Of a DNA stretch of 64,000 bases, positions 52,368 to 63,100 are shown in pieces. Under the pieces are notes generated by a model that was given only the letters and a program-made list of their open reading frames with translations, was not told the DNA's origin and ran no database searches. Positions within the stretch are counted from its first letter, which is position 1, and each line of letters opens with the position of its first letter. The translations under genes and the position numbers were made by a program. Location of the stretch: contig NZ_JAMBPQ010000022.1 in the NCBI RefSeq assembly GCF_024206495.1, positions 1 to 64,000 of the forward strand, in the 5' to 3' direction. Source of the stretch: Paraburkholderia sp. CNPSo 3272 (lineage in GTDB: Bacteria; Pseudomonadota; Gammaproteobacteria; Burkholderiales; Burkholderiaceae).

Positions 52368-54239
52368 CTAAATCCGCACAGGAGGAAACTCGGCTGCGCC
52401 CAGATTCTCGATCTCGATGTAGGACGGTAGTTCGTTCGCGGCGCGCGAGTACAAACCCGCGGCCGTTTCGGAGAAGCCGAGTCGTTTGAAATAGTCGTGG
52501 CAGGTCGCATTTCTTCCGGTATCGACCAGTTCGGCGTGGACTTCCGAGCCCGACTTCAGCGCCAACCGTGTAGCAATTGCCCCGACGACCAACTCAGCGC
52601 CGAGCCCAAACACGCGGCACGACAGGACGACCTGGACGATCTTCTCGCCATTGATCAGGCAAACGGAGATGATGCCGTTGTCGATCAATTTGTCTCGCAG
52701 CGAAGAGACCACGCAGTACCCGCCCTGCGTTATGAACGCCTCGAACTCTGACCGCTCCCATCTTTTCCCAGTCGTATTGAATTGATTCGTCTTGTTGATA
52801 AGCTCGAACGCGCGATCGAAGTGTCTGGATTGCGGCGTCTTGATCAAGAAGAATGACTGGCGAAGCTGTAACGAAGCTAGCCACTCTTCCCGCGAGACAC
52901 CATTGTTCGCGTCGGCACTGGCTTCGCGCTGCGAGATAGCGCGCACGAGTTCGGTGCGGCGCGCTGACTCTTCGGTGACAATGGGGACCTGCGTTTCGGC
53001 CGATCGCAAAATGATTCGCCGCCAGTCGTAGTGATTTCCGCCCAGACAACGAATGGCGGGGATCGCCGCCTTCACCTCCGACAACTCACGGTCGTTGTCG
53101 TCGATAAAGACACAGTTGCCCGGAAGCAGATTCACCTCCTTGAGGATTTCAAGGATGTTCTGCGACTTGGGCTTCCAGTTGATGCGCACGCACGCGAAGT
53201 CGTCCACGGTAATGGCGCCGCGCCAGATGGCGTTGAACCGTTCAATGGTGGGCGCTGCGTCATTCTTGCTGCAGATCGCCAGCAATCCCCCGCGCCTCTT
53301 GAAGAACAGCAGGGCCTCAGCGAGGCCGATGGGCCAGCCTTCGATGCGCTGTTCCAGGCTCACGCTCTCGCCTTCCGCTGCCACGCCGCGCCACATGGTG
53401 TCGTCGAGATCGACGATTATCAGCTTCACTGGATCTTGCTGCTCGATGACCTTGACTATCGCTTCAATCCGGGAAAGGAACGCAAGGGTAAATTCGCGGG
53501 ACGCGACTTCATAAGTCACGATATTCCCGATTGCTTTAGGCGCAATCAACCGATTCGCGTCGAGCTTGAAGTCCCAATCGTTGATGAACGACGCATGCGA
53601 GCTGCTCAACAGGACATCATCCTGCAGGTGTCGGCGGCCAATGAAATTCAATATTTCATTGGCGTCGAGAAAGTAGCAATTATTCGTCTTGCGCACGGCG
53701 TCCGACAAAAGTCGGTTGATCTCCCGCACGAGATATCCAGGCGATGTCATACCGAATGGATCAATGAGATCGCCGTCGTAATTGAAGCTCGGCTCGAAAA
53801 ACGACATGAAGACAACAGGAGCCGTCGTGATCTGCGCGGCGACCTGCGCCACCTTCTGGGCGACATACTCCCCTGTTCTTTCCAGAAAGGCGTGCGCTTC
53901 GTCGTCGGAACGCAGGCGTGAAAAAACCATGTCCACCACAGGTTCAGGCGTTTGCGTCACTTCGCCCAGAATGTGACGGAGCGTGAGATTCACGACGACG
54001 ACGTCATCGGTTGGCGCGGCCTCCGGGATCGGTGCGTGACGTCTCGAGCCCATCAGTATGTGGCGGATCTTGTGCCCCGAGTTTGCGCTTCGCTTGACGA
54101 GCATCTCCACAGAACACGTGCCGAGCAGCAAAATATTGAGCTTGCGCGAATGGATCGCGAGCGACGTCGGTGGCAGCGGTAAATTGACCTGTTTATCGGC
54201 GACGGATGAGTAAAACAAATCGCGGACAAATTGACGCAT
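52368..54239 (-). CDS. FkbH-like protein: HAD-type domain with N-terminal SGNH-like and C-terminal GNAT-like parts
   Basis: A 623-residue protein of the FkbH family, whose members attach a glyceryl unit from 1,3-bisphosphoglycerate to an acyl carrier protein, for example for methoxymalonyl-ACP in polyketide synthesis, and which also occur in polysaccharide loci. The HAD nucleophile motif is IIVDLDDTMWRG (about 277-283), followed by CSKND and FIDDNDREL. The N-terminal ~260 residues contain LLGTCSVEMLV and an SGNH-esterase-like pattern. The last ~150 residues (FELINKTNQFNTTGKRW, VSCRVFGLGAE) are the usual GNAT-like end. The start at 54239 has GAGG upstream. It is near the NRPS/PKS gene but on the other strand with a glycosyltransferase between, so it could serve either pathway. 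Confidence 0.87.
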   Translation of the reverse strand: MRQFVRDLFYSSVADKQVNLPLPPTSLAIHSRKLNILLLGTCSVEMLVKRSANSGHKIRHILMGSRRHAPIPEAAPTDDVVVVNLTLRHILGEVTQTPEPVVDMVFSRLRSDDEAHAFLERTGEYVAQKVAQVAAQITTAPVVFMSFFEPSFNYDGDLIDPFGMTSPGYLVREINRLLSDAVRKTNNCYFLDANEILNFIGRRHLQDDVLLSSSHASFINDWDFKLDANRLIAPKAIGNIVTYEVASREFTLAFLSRIEAIVKVIEQQDPVKLIIVDLDDTMWRGVAAEGESVSLEQRIEGWPIGLAEALLFFKRRGGLLAICSKNDAAPTIERFNAIWRGAITVDDFACVRINWKPKSQNILEILKEVNLLPGNCVFIDDNDRELSEVKAAIPAIRCLGGNHYDWRRIILRSAETQVPIVTEESARRTELVRAISQREASADANNGVSREEWLASLQLRQSFFLIKTPQSRHFDRAFELINKTNQFNTTGKRWERSEFEAFITQGGYCVVSSLRDKLIDNGIISVCLINGEKIVQVVLSCRVFGLGAELVVGAIATRLALKSGSEVHAELVDTGRNATCHDYFKRLGFSETAAGLYSRAANELPSYIEIENLGAAEFPPVRI

Positions 54240-54519
54240 TGGGGACCTCGCAGTCGAAACGTTCTCCACACGCTGCCGGTTGCGGCCTTGAGATTAGAGC
54301 AGAGCGCAGGTGCACCATCTGTGCGCCGACATACACAACCCCAGCCGGATGCAGCGCGCGACGTTTATGAACATCCTCGACATAACGAGGCCGCTCGGGG
54401 AGATATAAAGGGGAAGAACCAGCCCTTGACGAGAGCGTTGAACTTCGAGGGGATCAAACTGGAGGAGCAAGCTTACCGGGTCGCCGGCTATGACTTTTAT
54501 TTTTTAAGGCCAATGCAAC

Positions 54520-55458
54520 TCAAATCGGATAATCCTCAGCCCGGATGATCCGTTTCAACTGTTTGATTAAATTCACACCTCCCCACCCGATGACCAGCCT
54601 CGCAAACAGCGACGCCCAATCCTTGCTGGGCATCTCAATTTCTCTCAACAAAACTCGCTCAACAATGGCAAGCCTCAAGGCAATACTCATTTTCTTGTAA
54701 ATCAGGACATTAAATATAAATGACGAGACATGCCCTTTTGACATCAGCTTGTTATATTTTTCGAAAAATTCGAGACTGGGTTCGCAACTGACCGCCTTCG
54801 ATATTCTGGCGGGACTTTCGCTCAGGGAATACTCCACCAGTGCATCGTGCAAATAAACGAATACGCAGCCAGCCATTTCAGCTCGAATAGCGAAATCCCA
54901 GTCCTGATGACGGCGCAACGATCCATCGAAGCTGATCAGCGGGTACTGATGACGCCACATCATGATCGACGAGGTCTGGATATAGCCCCCTTCCAGCAGG
55001 ACGAAGTCGAGCATCGGCTGGCCATCGTAGGGAGAGCGGTTACCCGGGATGCGCCGGCCCGCCTCCGTGAGCACGACATTACTGAAGAGTACCTTTGCTT
55101 CGTTGCCGGCAGGCTTGGGGCCGAATGCGGCGATGCAGCATTCGAGCTTGTTCGGGAGCCATCGATCGTCAGCGTCCAGGAAAGCGATCAGATCACCGGT
55201 GGCCTCCTCGATGCCCCGGTTTCGACACCACGCCGCCCCATGGTTCTCGCTTTCGCGAATCAGGCGCAAGACAATGTCGTCTCCACAACGACTCGGCAAT
55301 TCGAACTGCATCCCCGATGCGTCATCGACGACGATGATTTCGCGCGGAACAACGGTTTGACTGGAAATCGATTCTATTGCCACCCAGAGCAAATCAAGGC
55401 TGTTGTAGTGTGGAATGATCACACTCACGTTGTAGACATTGTCAAAATCACGCCGCAT
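54520..55458 (-). CDS. Family 2 glycosyltransferase
   Basis: A 312-residue GT-A enzyme: NVSVIIPHYNSLDLLWVAI at ~10-28, IIVVDDASG, NRGIEEATGDLIAFLDADDRWLPNKLE with the DxD metal motif (DADD), and HQDWDFAIRAEM. There is a possible membrane-associated helix near the C-terminus. It lies 280 bp upstream of the FkbH-like gene in the same direction, so the two may form one transcript. Its donor and acceptor are unknown. Confidence 0.87.
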   Translation of the reverse strand: MRRDFDNVYNVSVIIPHYNSLDLLWVAIESISSQTVVPREIIVVDDASGMQFELPSRCGDDIVLRLIRESENHGAAWCRNRGIEEATGDLIAFLDADDRWLPNKLECCIAAFGPKPAGNEAKVLFSNVVLTEAGRRIPGNRSPYDGQPMLDFVLLEGGYIQTSSIMMWRHQYPLISFDGSLRRHQDWDFAIRAEMAGCVFVYLHDALVEYSLSESPARISKAVSCEPSLEFFEKYNKLMSKGHVSSFIFNVLIYKKMSIALRLAIVERVLLREIEMPSKDWASLFARLVIGWGGVNLIKQLKRIIRAEDYPI

Positions 55459-56095
55459 CCCACACCTCGAATCTGAATTTCGACAACTTCCTCGTGCAAA
55501 GAGTAAAACTATCGGACTTGATCTGGTAGCACGTCAATCACACATATTCTTACCGTTCCTTACCGGGAACAATTCTCCTCCTGGAAGCTCAGCAATATTG
55601 CTTACATTAAAATTAACCATACTTTCAAATTCAATACATGGGCGATTGACACATCTTGCGCAACGGGTTTCGGACCAGGCTTTTCAAAATCCATTGAGCT
55701 GACGCAATTCAATAACGAACGCAACAGAAACGCGTTCTGGAAGCCCAAGCAATAGATGATTCGTCCGGCGCCGCATCGACTCGCAGGGACCATGCAGCCC
55801 AGCTACTTTCGGAGAGCCTCACAGGTTTTGTGTCGGCGCCTTGTTGCGGCAATTGCCGCGTAGACTCGTAGATCCCCGCACGGATGCCGCACGCAGTGCA
55901 GCGTAGTTGCATCATCGCTCTGATGAATCGTAGGCCGTATGGCAAGTCCTGTTCCGTGGGTTGCCCAACAAATCCGCGAGAGTTGTATCTGTACATTCTC
56001 TGGTGCGTATGCCGCTCCTTGCGCACTCAACCGGGTGGCGCGCGAAGCCCGTGCCCCACCGGCACTTCCCCACCGCAAGTCGAACCACGCCCTCA
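55459..56095. other. Gap before the phosphopantetheinyl transferase gene
   Basis: About 640 bp. The part 55460-55700 is AT-rich and holds nothing recognisable. A minus-strand frame at 55709-56026 (105 codons, with CTACGIRAGIYES) is open and has fair codon use, but it matches no family I know and has no clear ribosome site, so I do not call it a gene. Confidence 0.4.
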
Positions 56096-56806
56096 ATGTC
56101 CTCGTCGCCACTCACGCCGCCAACCATGCAAGAAGTCCATGTCTGGCAATGGGACCTTGACGCCTGCTGGAGTGATTTTGACCGGTACTGGGACACGCTG
56201 TCCGCGCAGGAGCACGAGCGGGCCGGCAACTTTCGCTTCGAGCTGCATCGCCGCCGTTACGTGACCGGACGGGGAAGACTCAGACAGATCCTTGGCCGCT
56301 ATGCCGCGCTCCCTGCGCGTACGGTCGCACTTGAGTATGGTCCGGAAGGCAAACCGTTTTGCACGAGTCAACCTTCTGGATGGAGGATCTGTTTCAATCT
56401 GAGCCACAGCGAGAATACGGCGGCGCTCGCCATTTCGAACGGCTTCGAAGTGGGCATCGATGTAGAACAGATTCGCCCGATCGAGGAAACCATGCCGCTC
56501 GAAGTCTTCTCCGCGTTCGAGCGCGAACAATTCGAGGCGCTCCCGGCATCAGAACGGCAGCCGGTGTTTTTTGAAACCTGGGCGCGCAAGGAGGCCAGCC
56601 TGAAAGCGCTCGGAACCGGCTTCATCCTGCCGCCGGAGCATTTCGAGTTCGATCTTGCCGTTCACGGCGACACGACACCGCGCTTCGTCGGCGGCGAGGC
56701 GCAGGAAGCCTCTCACTGGTGCATTCGCGCCCTCTCACTGAGACCGAGCTACGCGGCAGCGGTAGCAGCGCGCCATAGTGACTGGTCGATCGTCCCCATG
56801 AACTGA
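56096..56806 (+). CDS. Sfp-type 4'-phosphopantetheinyl transferase
   Basis: A 236-residue enzyme that loads the phosphopantetheine arm from CoA onto carrier domains of NRPS and PKS proteins. The family motifs are GIDVEQIRP (magnesium site) and FFETWARKEASLKALGTGF with the W-x-x-K-E-A core, and FNLSHSEN before them. The start at 56096 (MSSSPLTPP) is chosen on length; the Met ten codons later at 56126 is as good, and neither has a clear ribosome site. It lies 367 bp upstream of the hybrid NRPS/PKS gene in the same direction, which strongly suggests that it activates that enzyme. Confidence 0.92.
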   Translation: MSSSPLTPPTMQEVHVWQWDLDACWSDFDRYWDTLSAQEHERAGNFRFELHRRRYVTGRGRLRQILGRYAALPARTVALEYGPEGKPFCTSQPSGWRICFNLSHSENTAALAISNGFEVGIDVEQIRPIEETMPLEVFSAFEREQFEALPASERQPVFFETWARKEASLKALGTGFILPPEHFEFDLAVHGDTTPRFVGGEAQEASHWCIRALSLRPSYAAAVAARHSDWSIVPMN

Positions 56807-57173
56807 CCTGATGGGGCCTCGGGCGCGCCGCCATCGTCGCGTCCGGCGACTCACCAAGGTTGTGCCGCGCACAACTCCACCCGCATATCGCACGTCTTCG
56901 GCTCCAAGCCATTCGCGCTCCGTGCGCCCGCGCCGCCACAGTGCGATGTGTTGCTGCAGCACATCGTGTGTGCGACGGCGAACGGATAGGCATCCCGCGG
57001 GAGTTTAACTTCCTCTTACAGCAAATTTCAGACATTGGAGACAAGCCAGCCGCGCAGGACCGCGGGCGGCTTGCGTATCCCGTGACCGGCAGCCGTTATC
57101 CGCAAAGGCAGCGTGTACATCGCCAGGCCTGGCTCAACCCCGGACCTTCGTCAAAATTGTGGGGGAGTAGCAA
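56807..57173 (+). promoter_or_regulatory. Region upstream of the NRPS/PKS gene, with a strong ribosome binding site
   Basis: The stretch holds no supported gene. GGGGGAG at 57161-57167 lies six bases before the ATG at 57174 and fixes that start. No clear promoter boxes were seen; expression from the phosphopantetheinyl transferase promoter is possible. Confidence 0.6.
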
Positions 57174-60100
57174 ATGTCACACAGAGATGGACTTTCAGGC
57201 GTTTTGCCAGGCGGGACTGATCATGTGCCAGGCGTGGCAGCGCGCTTCGATGCCATATGTGCCGAGTTCGGCAATCGTCTCGCTGTCATTGACGCCACGG
57301 GCGAAGAAGATTACGCCGCCCTCGGCGAACGTTCGGCGCGGCTCGCAACCGTCCTGCATGAAATGGGACTGGAGCCGGGCGAGCGCTGCGCGATCATGGT
57401 TTCGCGCAGCCGCGACACGCTGGCCTTGATGCTGGCGATCCTGCGGCTGGGCGCCGTGTATGTGCCGCTGGACCGCGCCTATCCGAAGGCGCAGCTCGAC
57501 TTCATCGTTGCCGATTGCGCACCCAAGCTCATCATCGCTGAAGCGGCGGCGCTCGCCAGCGTTGGCGAGCTGAACGGCGTCTGCGTCGATCTCGAGCATG
57601 TCGTGGCGGCGGCAGAAGCGGCCGAGCCCGCCCCGCTCCACGCGTGCAGTCGTGACGACGCGGCCTACATCATGTACACCTCCGGCTCGACCGGCAAGCC
57701 CAAGGGCGTGGTCGTGCCGCAGCGCGCGATTCTGCGCCTCGTGCAGGGCCAGACCTTCACCGAGCTTTCGCCCCACACGCGCTTCCTCAATCTCGCGCCG
57801 CTCGCCTTCGATGCGAGCACGCTTGAGATCTGGGGACCGCTCCTGAACGGCGGCTGTGCCGCCATCGTCAACGAGGTCCAGCCCTCTCTCGACACGATCG
57901 CGTCCGAGATAGCGCGACTCGGCGTTACCAGCGCCTGGTTCACGGCTGGCCTCTTCAATGCGCTCGCCGACTACCGGCTGGAAGCCTTTCTTCCGCTCAA
58001 GGAGGCGCTGACGGGCGGGGACGTGTTGTCCCCCGTCCATGTACGCAAGGTCATGGAGGCTCATCCGGGTCTGCAGATCATCAATGGCTACGGTCCGACC
58101 GAGAACACGACCTTTACCTGCTGCTACCGTATCCCGCGCGACGGCGAGGCACTCGCGAATGGCGACGCCATTCCCATCGGCTACGCCATCGCTGGCACGA
58201 GCGCCTACATCGTCGACGACAAGCTCGCGCCTGTTGCCGATGGAGAAGTCGGCGAACTGGTCACGGGTGGCGACGGCGTCGCGCTCGGCTATCTCAACCG
58301 GCCCGAACTGACGGCCGAGAAGTTCGTCGACGACGTTTTCGCTCCCGGCGCCAGGCTCTACCGCACTGGCGACCTCGTGCGCCGCCGCGAGGACGGGGCG
58401 ATCGAATTTCTGGGCCGCAACGACCGGCAGATCAAGATTGCAGGCAAACGTATCGAACTCGACGAAATCGAACATGCGCTGCGCGTGTCGCCCGGCGTGG
58501 CCGACGCCGCCGTCGCAGCATTCGACGGCCGCATGGGCAAGGCCATTGCGGGCTTCGTTAAGGCCGACGCGGCGGATGCAGCAGGCCTGCTGAGCGAAAT
58601 TCGCGCTCATCTCAGGTCCGCCCTGCCCGATTACATGGTGCCGTCGGAACTGCGTGTCCTGCCGGACTTTCCGCTGACGCCCAATGGCAAGATCAACCGC
58701 AAAGCGCTGCTTGCGGAAATCGATACGCAATCCGAAGCATCTGCAGGGACCTCGCCCGTGGACGATGGTGTTGCCGACAAGCTCGCGAGCGTATTCGAAG
58801 GGCTCCTCGGCAAACCCGTCGATCGCCGCGCGAACTTCTTTGACCTCGGCTTGCGCTCGCTCGATCTGATGCGCGCCCACGCCATCATCGCGCGCGACGT
58901 CGCGGCCAAGGTCGCGCTGGTGGATCTGTTCCGTCACCCCAACGTCGAGGCGCTGGCTGCGCAGCTGCGTACGACGCTCCCCGCAGCGAGCAAAGACGCA
59001 ATCCTCCAGCGCCGAGGCGCGCAAGGGGGAGCCATCGCAGTCGTCGGCATGTCCGGGCGGTTTCCGGGCGCGCGCAATGTCTCCGAACTGTGGGCGAACA
59101 TCCTCGCGGGGCGCGACTGCATCACGCATTTCGACGTGGCGGAACTGGAGGACAGTTTCGACGACAAGTCGCGCCGCGACGCGAGTTATGTCAAGGCGCG
59201 GCCGATACTGGCCGATGTCGATCACTTCGACGCCGGCTTTTTTGGCATGCTCGCGCGCGAGTCCGCGCTGACCGACCCGCAGCAGCGGCTGTTCCTCCAG
59301 ATCGCCTGGGAAGCGTTCGAAGATGCCGGCTACGACCCGGCGACGATCGCCGGTGCCGTCGGGGTGTTCGCCGGCACGTCGATGAACACTTACTTCCTCA
59401 AGCACATCCTGTCCGATCGCGCGGTCATCGACGAGTTTACGAGCCAGTTCCAGATCGGCGAGTACCAAAAGCTCGTGGGCGCTGGGGACTTCGTCGCCAC
59501 CCGCACCGCTTACAAGCTTGGGCTCACGGGGCCGGCCATCTCCGTGCAAACGGCATGCTCGACCTCGCTCACCGCGATCAGCCTCGCCGTCGAGAACCTG
59601 CGGGCGGGACGCTGCGACATGGCGCTGGCCGGCGGCGTCTCGATCACCTTCCCGCAAAAGCGCGGCTACTTCTATGAAGAAGGCGGCATGGGCGCGCCCG
59701 ACGGCGTGTGCCGTCCGTTCGACGCCGATGCGAAGGGCACGGTGTTCGGCAGCGGCGCGGGCGTCGTCCTGCTCAAGCGTCTCGAAGACGCCATCGCCGA
59801 CGAAGATCCGATCTATGCCGTGATCCGCGGCGTGGGCATCAACAACGACGGCTCCGACAAGGTCGGCTTCACAGCGCCGAGCGTCGACGCCCAGGCACGC
59901 GCGATCGCCATCGCGCATGCCGAGGCCGGCATCGATCCATCATCGATTGGCTATGTCGAGGCCCATGGCACGGCAACACCACTCGGAGATCCGATCGAAT
60001 TCGCGGGCCTCGTGCAGGCGTTTCGCCTGGGCGGCGCCGAGGGCGGCCAGTTCTGCGCGCTAGGCTCGGCGAAGGCCAATGTCGGGCACCTCGACGCGGC

Positions 60101-63100
60101 CGCGGGCGTGACGGGTTTCATCGCCGCGTCGCTCGCCCTGCGCAACCGCACCTTGCCGCCGCTCACCCATTTTCGTTCGCCCAATCCTGGCATCGACCTG
60201 ACCAGCAGTCCGTTTTTCTTCAATACGACCGTACGTGCCTGGGCTGATGGCGCCACGCCGCGCCGCGCTGGCGTGAGTTCGCTCGGCGTCGGCGGGACGA
60301 ACGTGCATGTGGTGCTGGAGGAAGCGCCGTGCCATAACGCCTGCGCCGGGCAAAGCGAAGGGCTCCAGATCCTGCCGCTGTCGGCTCGCAGCACGCCGGC
60401 GCTCGAACGCGCGAAGGCGAATCTCGCCACGCATCTCGCTAGCCATCCGGAGATCGCGCTCGCCGACGTGGCCGCGACGCTGCAAACGGGACGCCGCGAT
60501 TTCGCGCACCGCGCCGTCGTCGTGGCCGAGAGCGTGGAGCAGGCCCAGGCCAAGCTCCAGAAAGGCGCGATCGAAGCGCAAGCGCCACAGGCAGCGCCTG
60601 CGGTCGTTTTCATGTTCCCCGGCCAGGGCGCCCAGTATCCCGGCATGGGAGCCGCGCTCTATCGCACCGAGCCGGTCTATCGCGAGTGGATCGACAAGGG
60701 CGCCGAGGCGCTCGCGCCCCATCTCGGCCTGGACATCCGCACGATGCTGCTGAGCGAAGCCCCGGAGGGCGACGACACTCCGCATCCCATCCGCTCGACG
60801 ATCTACGCGCAGCCGGCACTCTTCCTGGTTGAATACGCGCTGGCGCAATTGTGGATCTCGCGCGGCATCAAGCCGGCAGCCATGATCGGCCATAGCGTCG
60901 GCGAGCTGGTCGCGGCTTGCGTGGCGGAGGCAATTGCCTTCGAGGATGCGCTGTGCCTCATCGCGCAACGCGGCGCGCTCATGCAGTCGGCCGAACCGGG
61001 CGCGATGCTGGTCGTGCGCCTGTCGGAGGCCGAACTCAGCCCCATGCTGCCCGGCGACGTCGATCTCGCCGCGATCAATGCGCCGACGCTGAGCGTCGTG
61101 GCCGGCCCCTTCGCAGCCATCGAGGCATTCGAGGCCACGCTCAAGGCACGCGATATCGAACATCGACGTCTGCACACATCGCACGCGTTCCACTCGCGCA
61201 TGATGTCGGGCGTCGTCGACGATCTGGCCCAGGTCGCGAACCGCCTGACTTTCGCTAGGCCGAAAATTCCGTACGTGTCCTCCGTGACCGGGCAATGGGC
61301 GGCGATGGACCAGCCGGTCTCGGGACAGTACTGGGCAAGCCATTGCCGCAATGTCGTGCGCTTTAGCGACGCGCTGGCCACGGTCACCGCAGAGGGCAAA
61401 CCGCTGCTGCTCGAAATCGGCCCCGGCCGCACGCTCTCGACCTTCGTCCTGCAGGGCTTGCCCAAGGACCGGCATCAGGGCGCGATTGCCTCGCTGCCCG
61501 ATTTCGCGACGCGCGAGCGCGAGCTTGCCGTCCTCGCCGAGGCAACCGGGCGCCTGTGGCTGAACGGCGTCAAGCCGAACTGGAAAACGCTGCGGACTGA
61601 AACTGGCCGCCGCGTATCGCTCCCGACCTATCCCTTCGAGCCGGAACGGCACTGGATTGATGCCCCGGCAACCGCCTCTTCAAGTCAGCCAACGACCGTT
61701 GCCCCAGCGATTGCCGCGCAAGCCTCGTCCGAAGCCCTAAACGATATTCCTCAGACCGCCATGACCCAAACCGTCCAAATCGACCGCAAACCGCGTCTCA
61801 TTGCCGAACTGGCGTCGCTGCTCGCCGAAATGTCCGGCGAGGCGCCGGATACTTCCAATCCGGACGTGACCTTCTGGGATCTCGGTTACGACTCGCTGTT
61901 CATGGGGCAAGTGTCCCGGCAGTTGCGCCGCCGCTACGACGTCACGATCAGCTTCCGGCAGATCATGAGCGACTATCCGACGCTGCCAGCTCTCGCGCAG
62001 TTCCTCGACGGCGCCATGCCGCCCGATCCGGAAGTGCCCGCAGAGGCCGCGCCGGTTGCAGCACCTGCCGCTGCGCCGGTCGCCGTTCAAACAGCGGCCG
62101 CGCCTGTCGCCGTTGCCGCCGCACCGGTGGGTGCGCCTGTGGCTGTACAGATGGCCGTTGCGCCGGCCACGGGCGACCTCCAGTCGGTGATCCGCGACCA
62201 GCTCGCCGCGATGCAGTCGGTGATGGCGCGCCAGCTCGAGGTGCTGCAAGGCGCGCCGCTGGCCGTGCCGCAGCCCGCCGCGGCCCAGATCGTGGTGCCC
62301 GCAGCCGTCGCAGCCGCCCCGGTCGTTGCAGCGGCAGCGCCCGCACCTGCCGCCGCGCCCGCGCGCTCCGCCGGCCCCGAGATCAAGTTCGAGGAGAACC
62401 GCCCGTCGCGCTTCACCGCGTACAAGCCGGGCGCCGCGCACTCGGCCCAGATAACCGACGCCCAGAAGTCATTCATCACCGACCTCGCCGCGCGCTACTC
62501 GGCGAAAACCGCCACCTCCAAGGCTCGCACGCAGTCGTACCGGGCGGTGCTTGCCGATCCGCGCACCGCCAGCGGCTTCCGCGAGGAATGGAAGGAACTC
62601 GTCTATCCGATCGTCGCGCAGCGCTCGAAGGGCTCGAAGATCTGGGACGTGGACGGCAATGAGTACATCGACGTGGTCAACGGCTACGGCCAGACCGCGT
62701 TCGGCCACACGCCCGATTTCGTGGTCGAGGCGGTCAACGCGCAATTGGCGGAAGGCTTCGCGATCGGACCGCAGTCGCCGCTCGCGGGCGAAGTCGCGCA
62801 GATGTTCTCCGAGATGACGGGCCATCAGCGCGTCACGTTCTGCAATACCGGCTCGGAAGCCGTGATGGCGGCAATGCGCCTCGCGCGCACGGTGACCGGC
62901 AAGGACAAGGTGGTCTGCTTCGACGGCGACTATCACGGCCAGTTCGACGAAGTGCTCGTGAAGCCGGGCAGCGAAGCGGGCGTGCCGCGCGCATTCCCGC
63001 TCGCGCCCGGAATCCCGCAGACCTCCGTGGGCAACATGGTCGTGCTGCCGTATGCCCGTCCGGAAAGCCTCGAATGGATCAAGGCCAACATCGACGACAT

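Noticed and set aside
55709..56026. Minus-strand frame of 105 codons before the phosphopantetheinyl transferase gene
   Set aside because: Open and with fair codon use, but no family, start signal or partner could be found.
57195..59918. A 907-codon open frame on the minus strand, opposite the NRPS/PKS gene
   Set aside because: It is antisense to conserved adenylation and ketosynthase domains and has the Arg/Asp/His/Ala-rich composition typical of an antisense frame in GC-rich DNA. The same applies to the minus-strand frames at 60060-61652 and 62469-63908.
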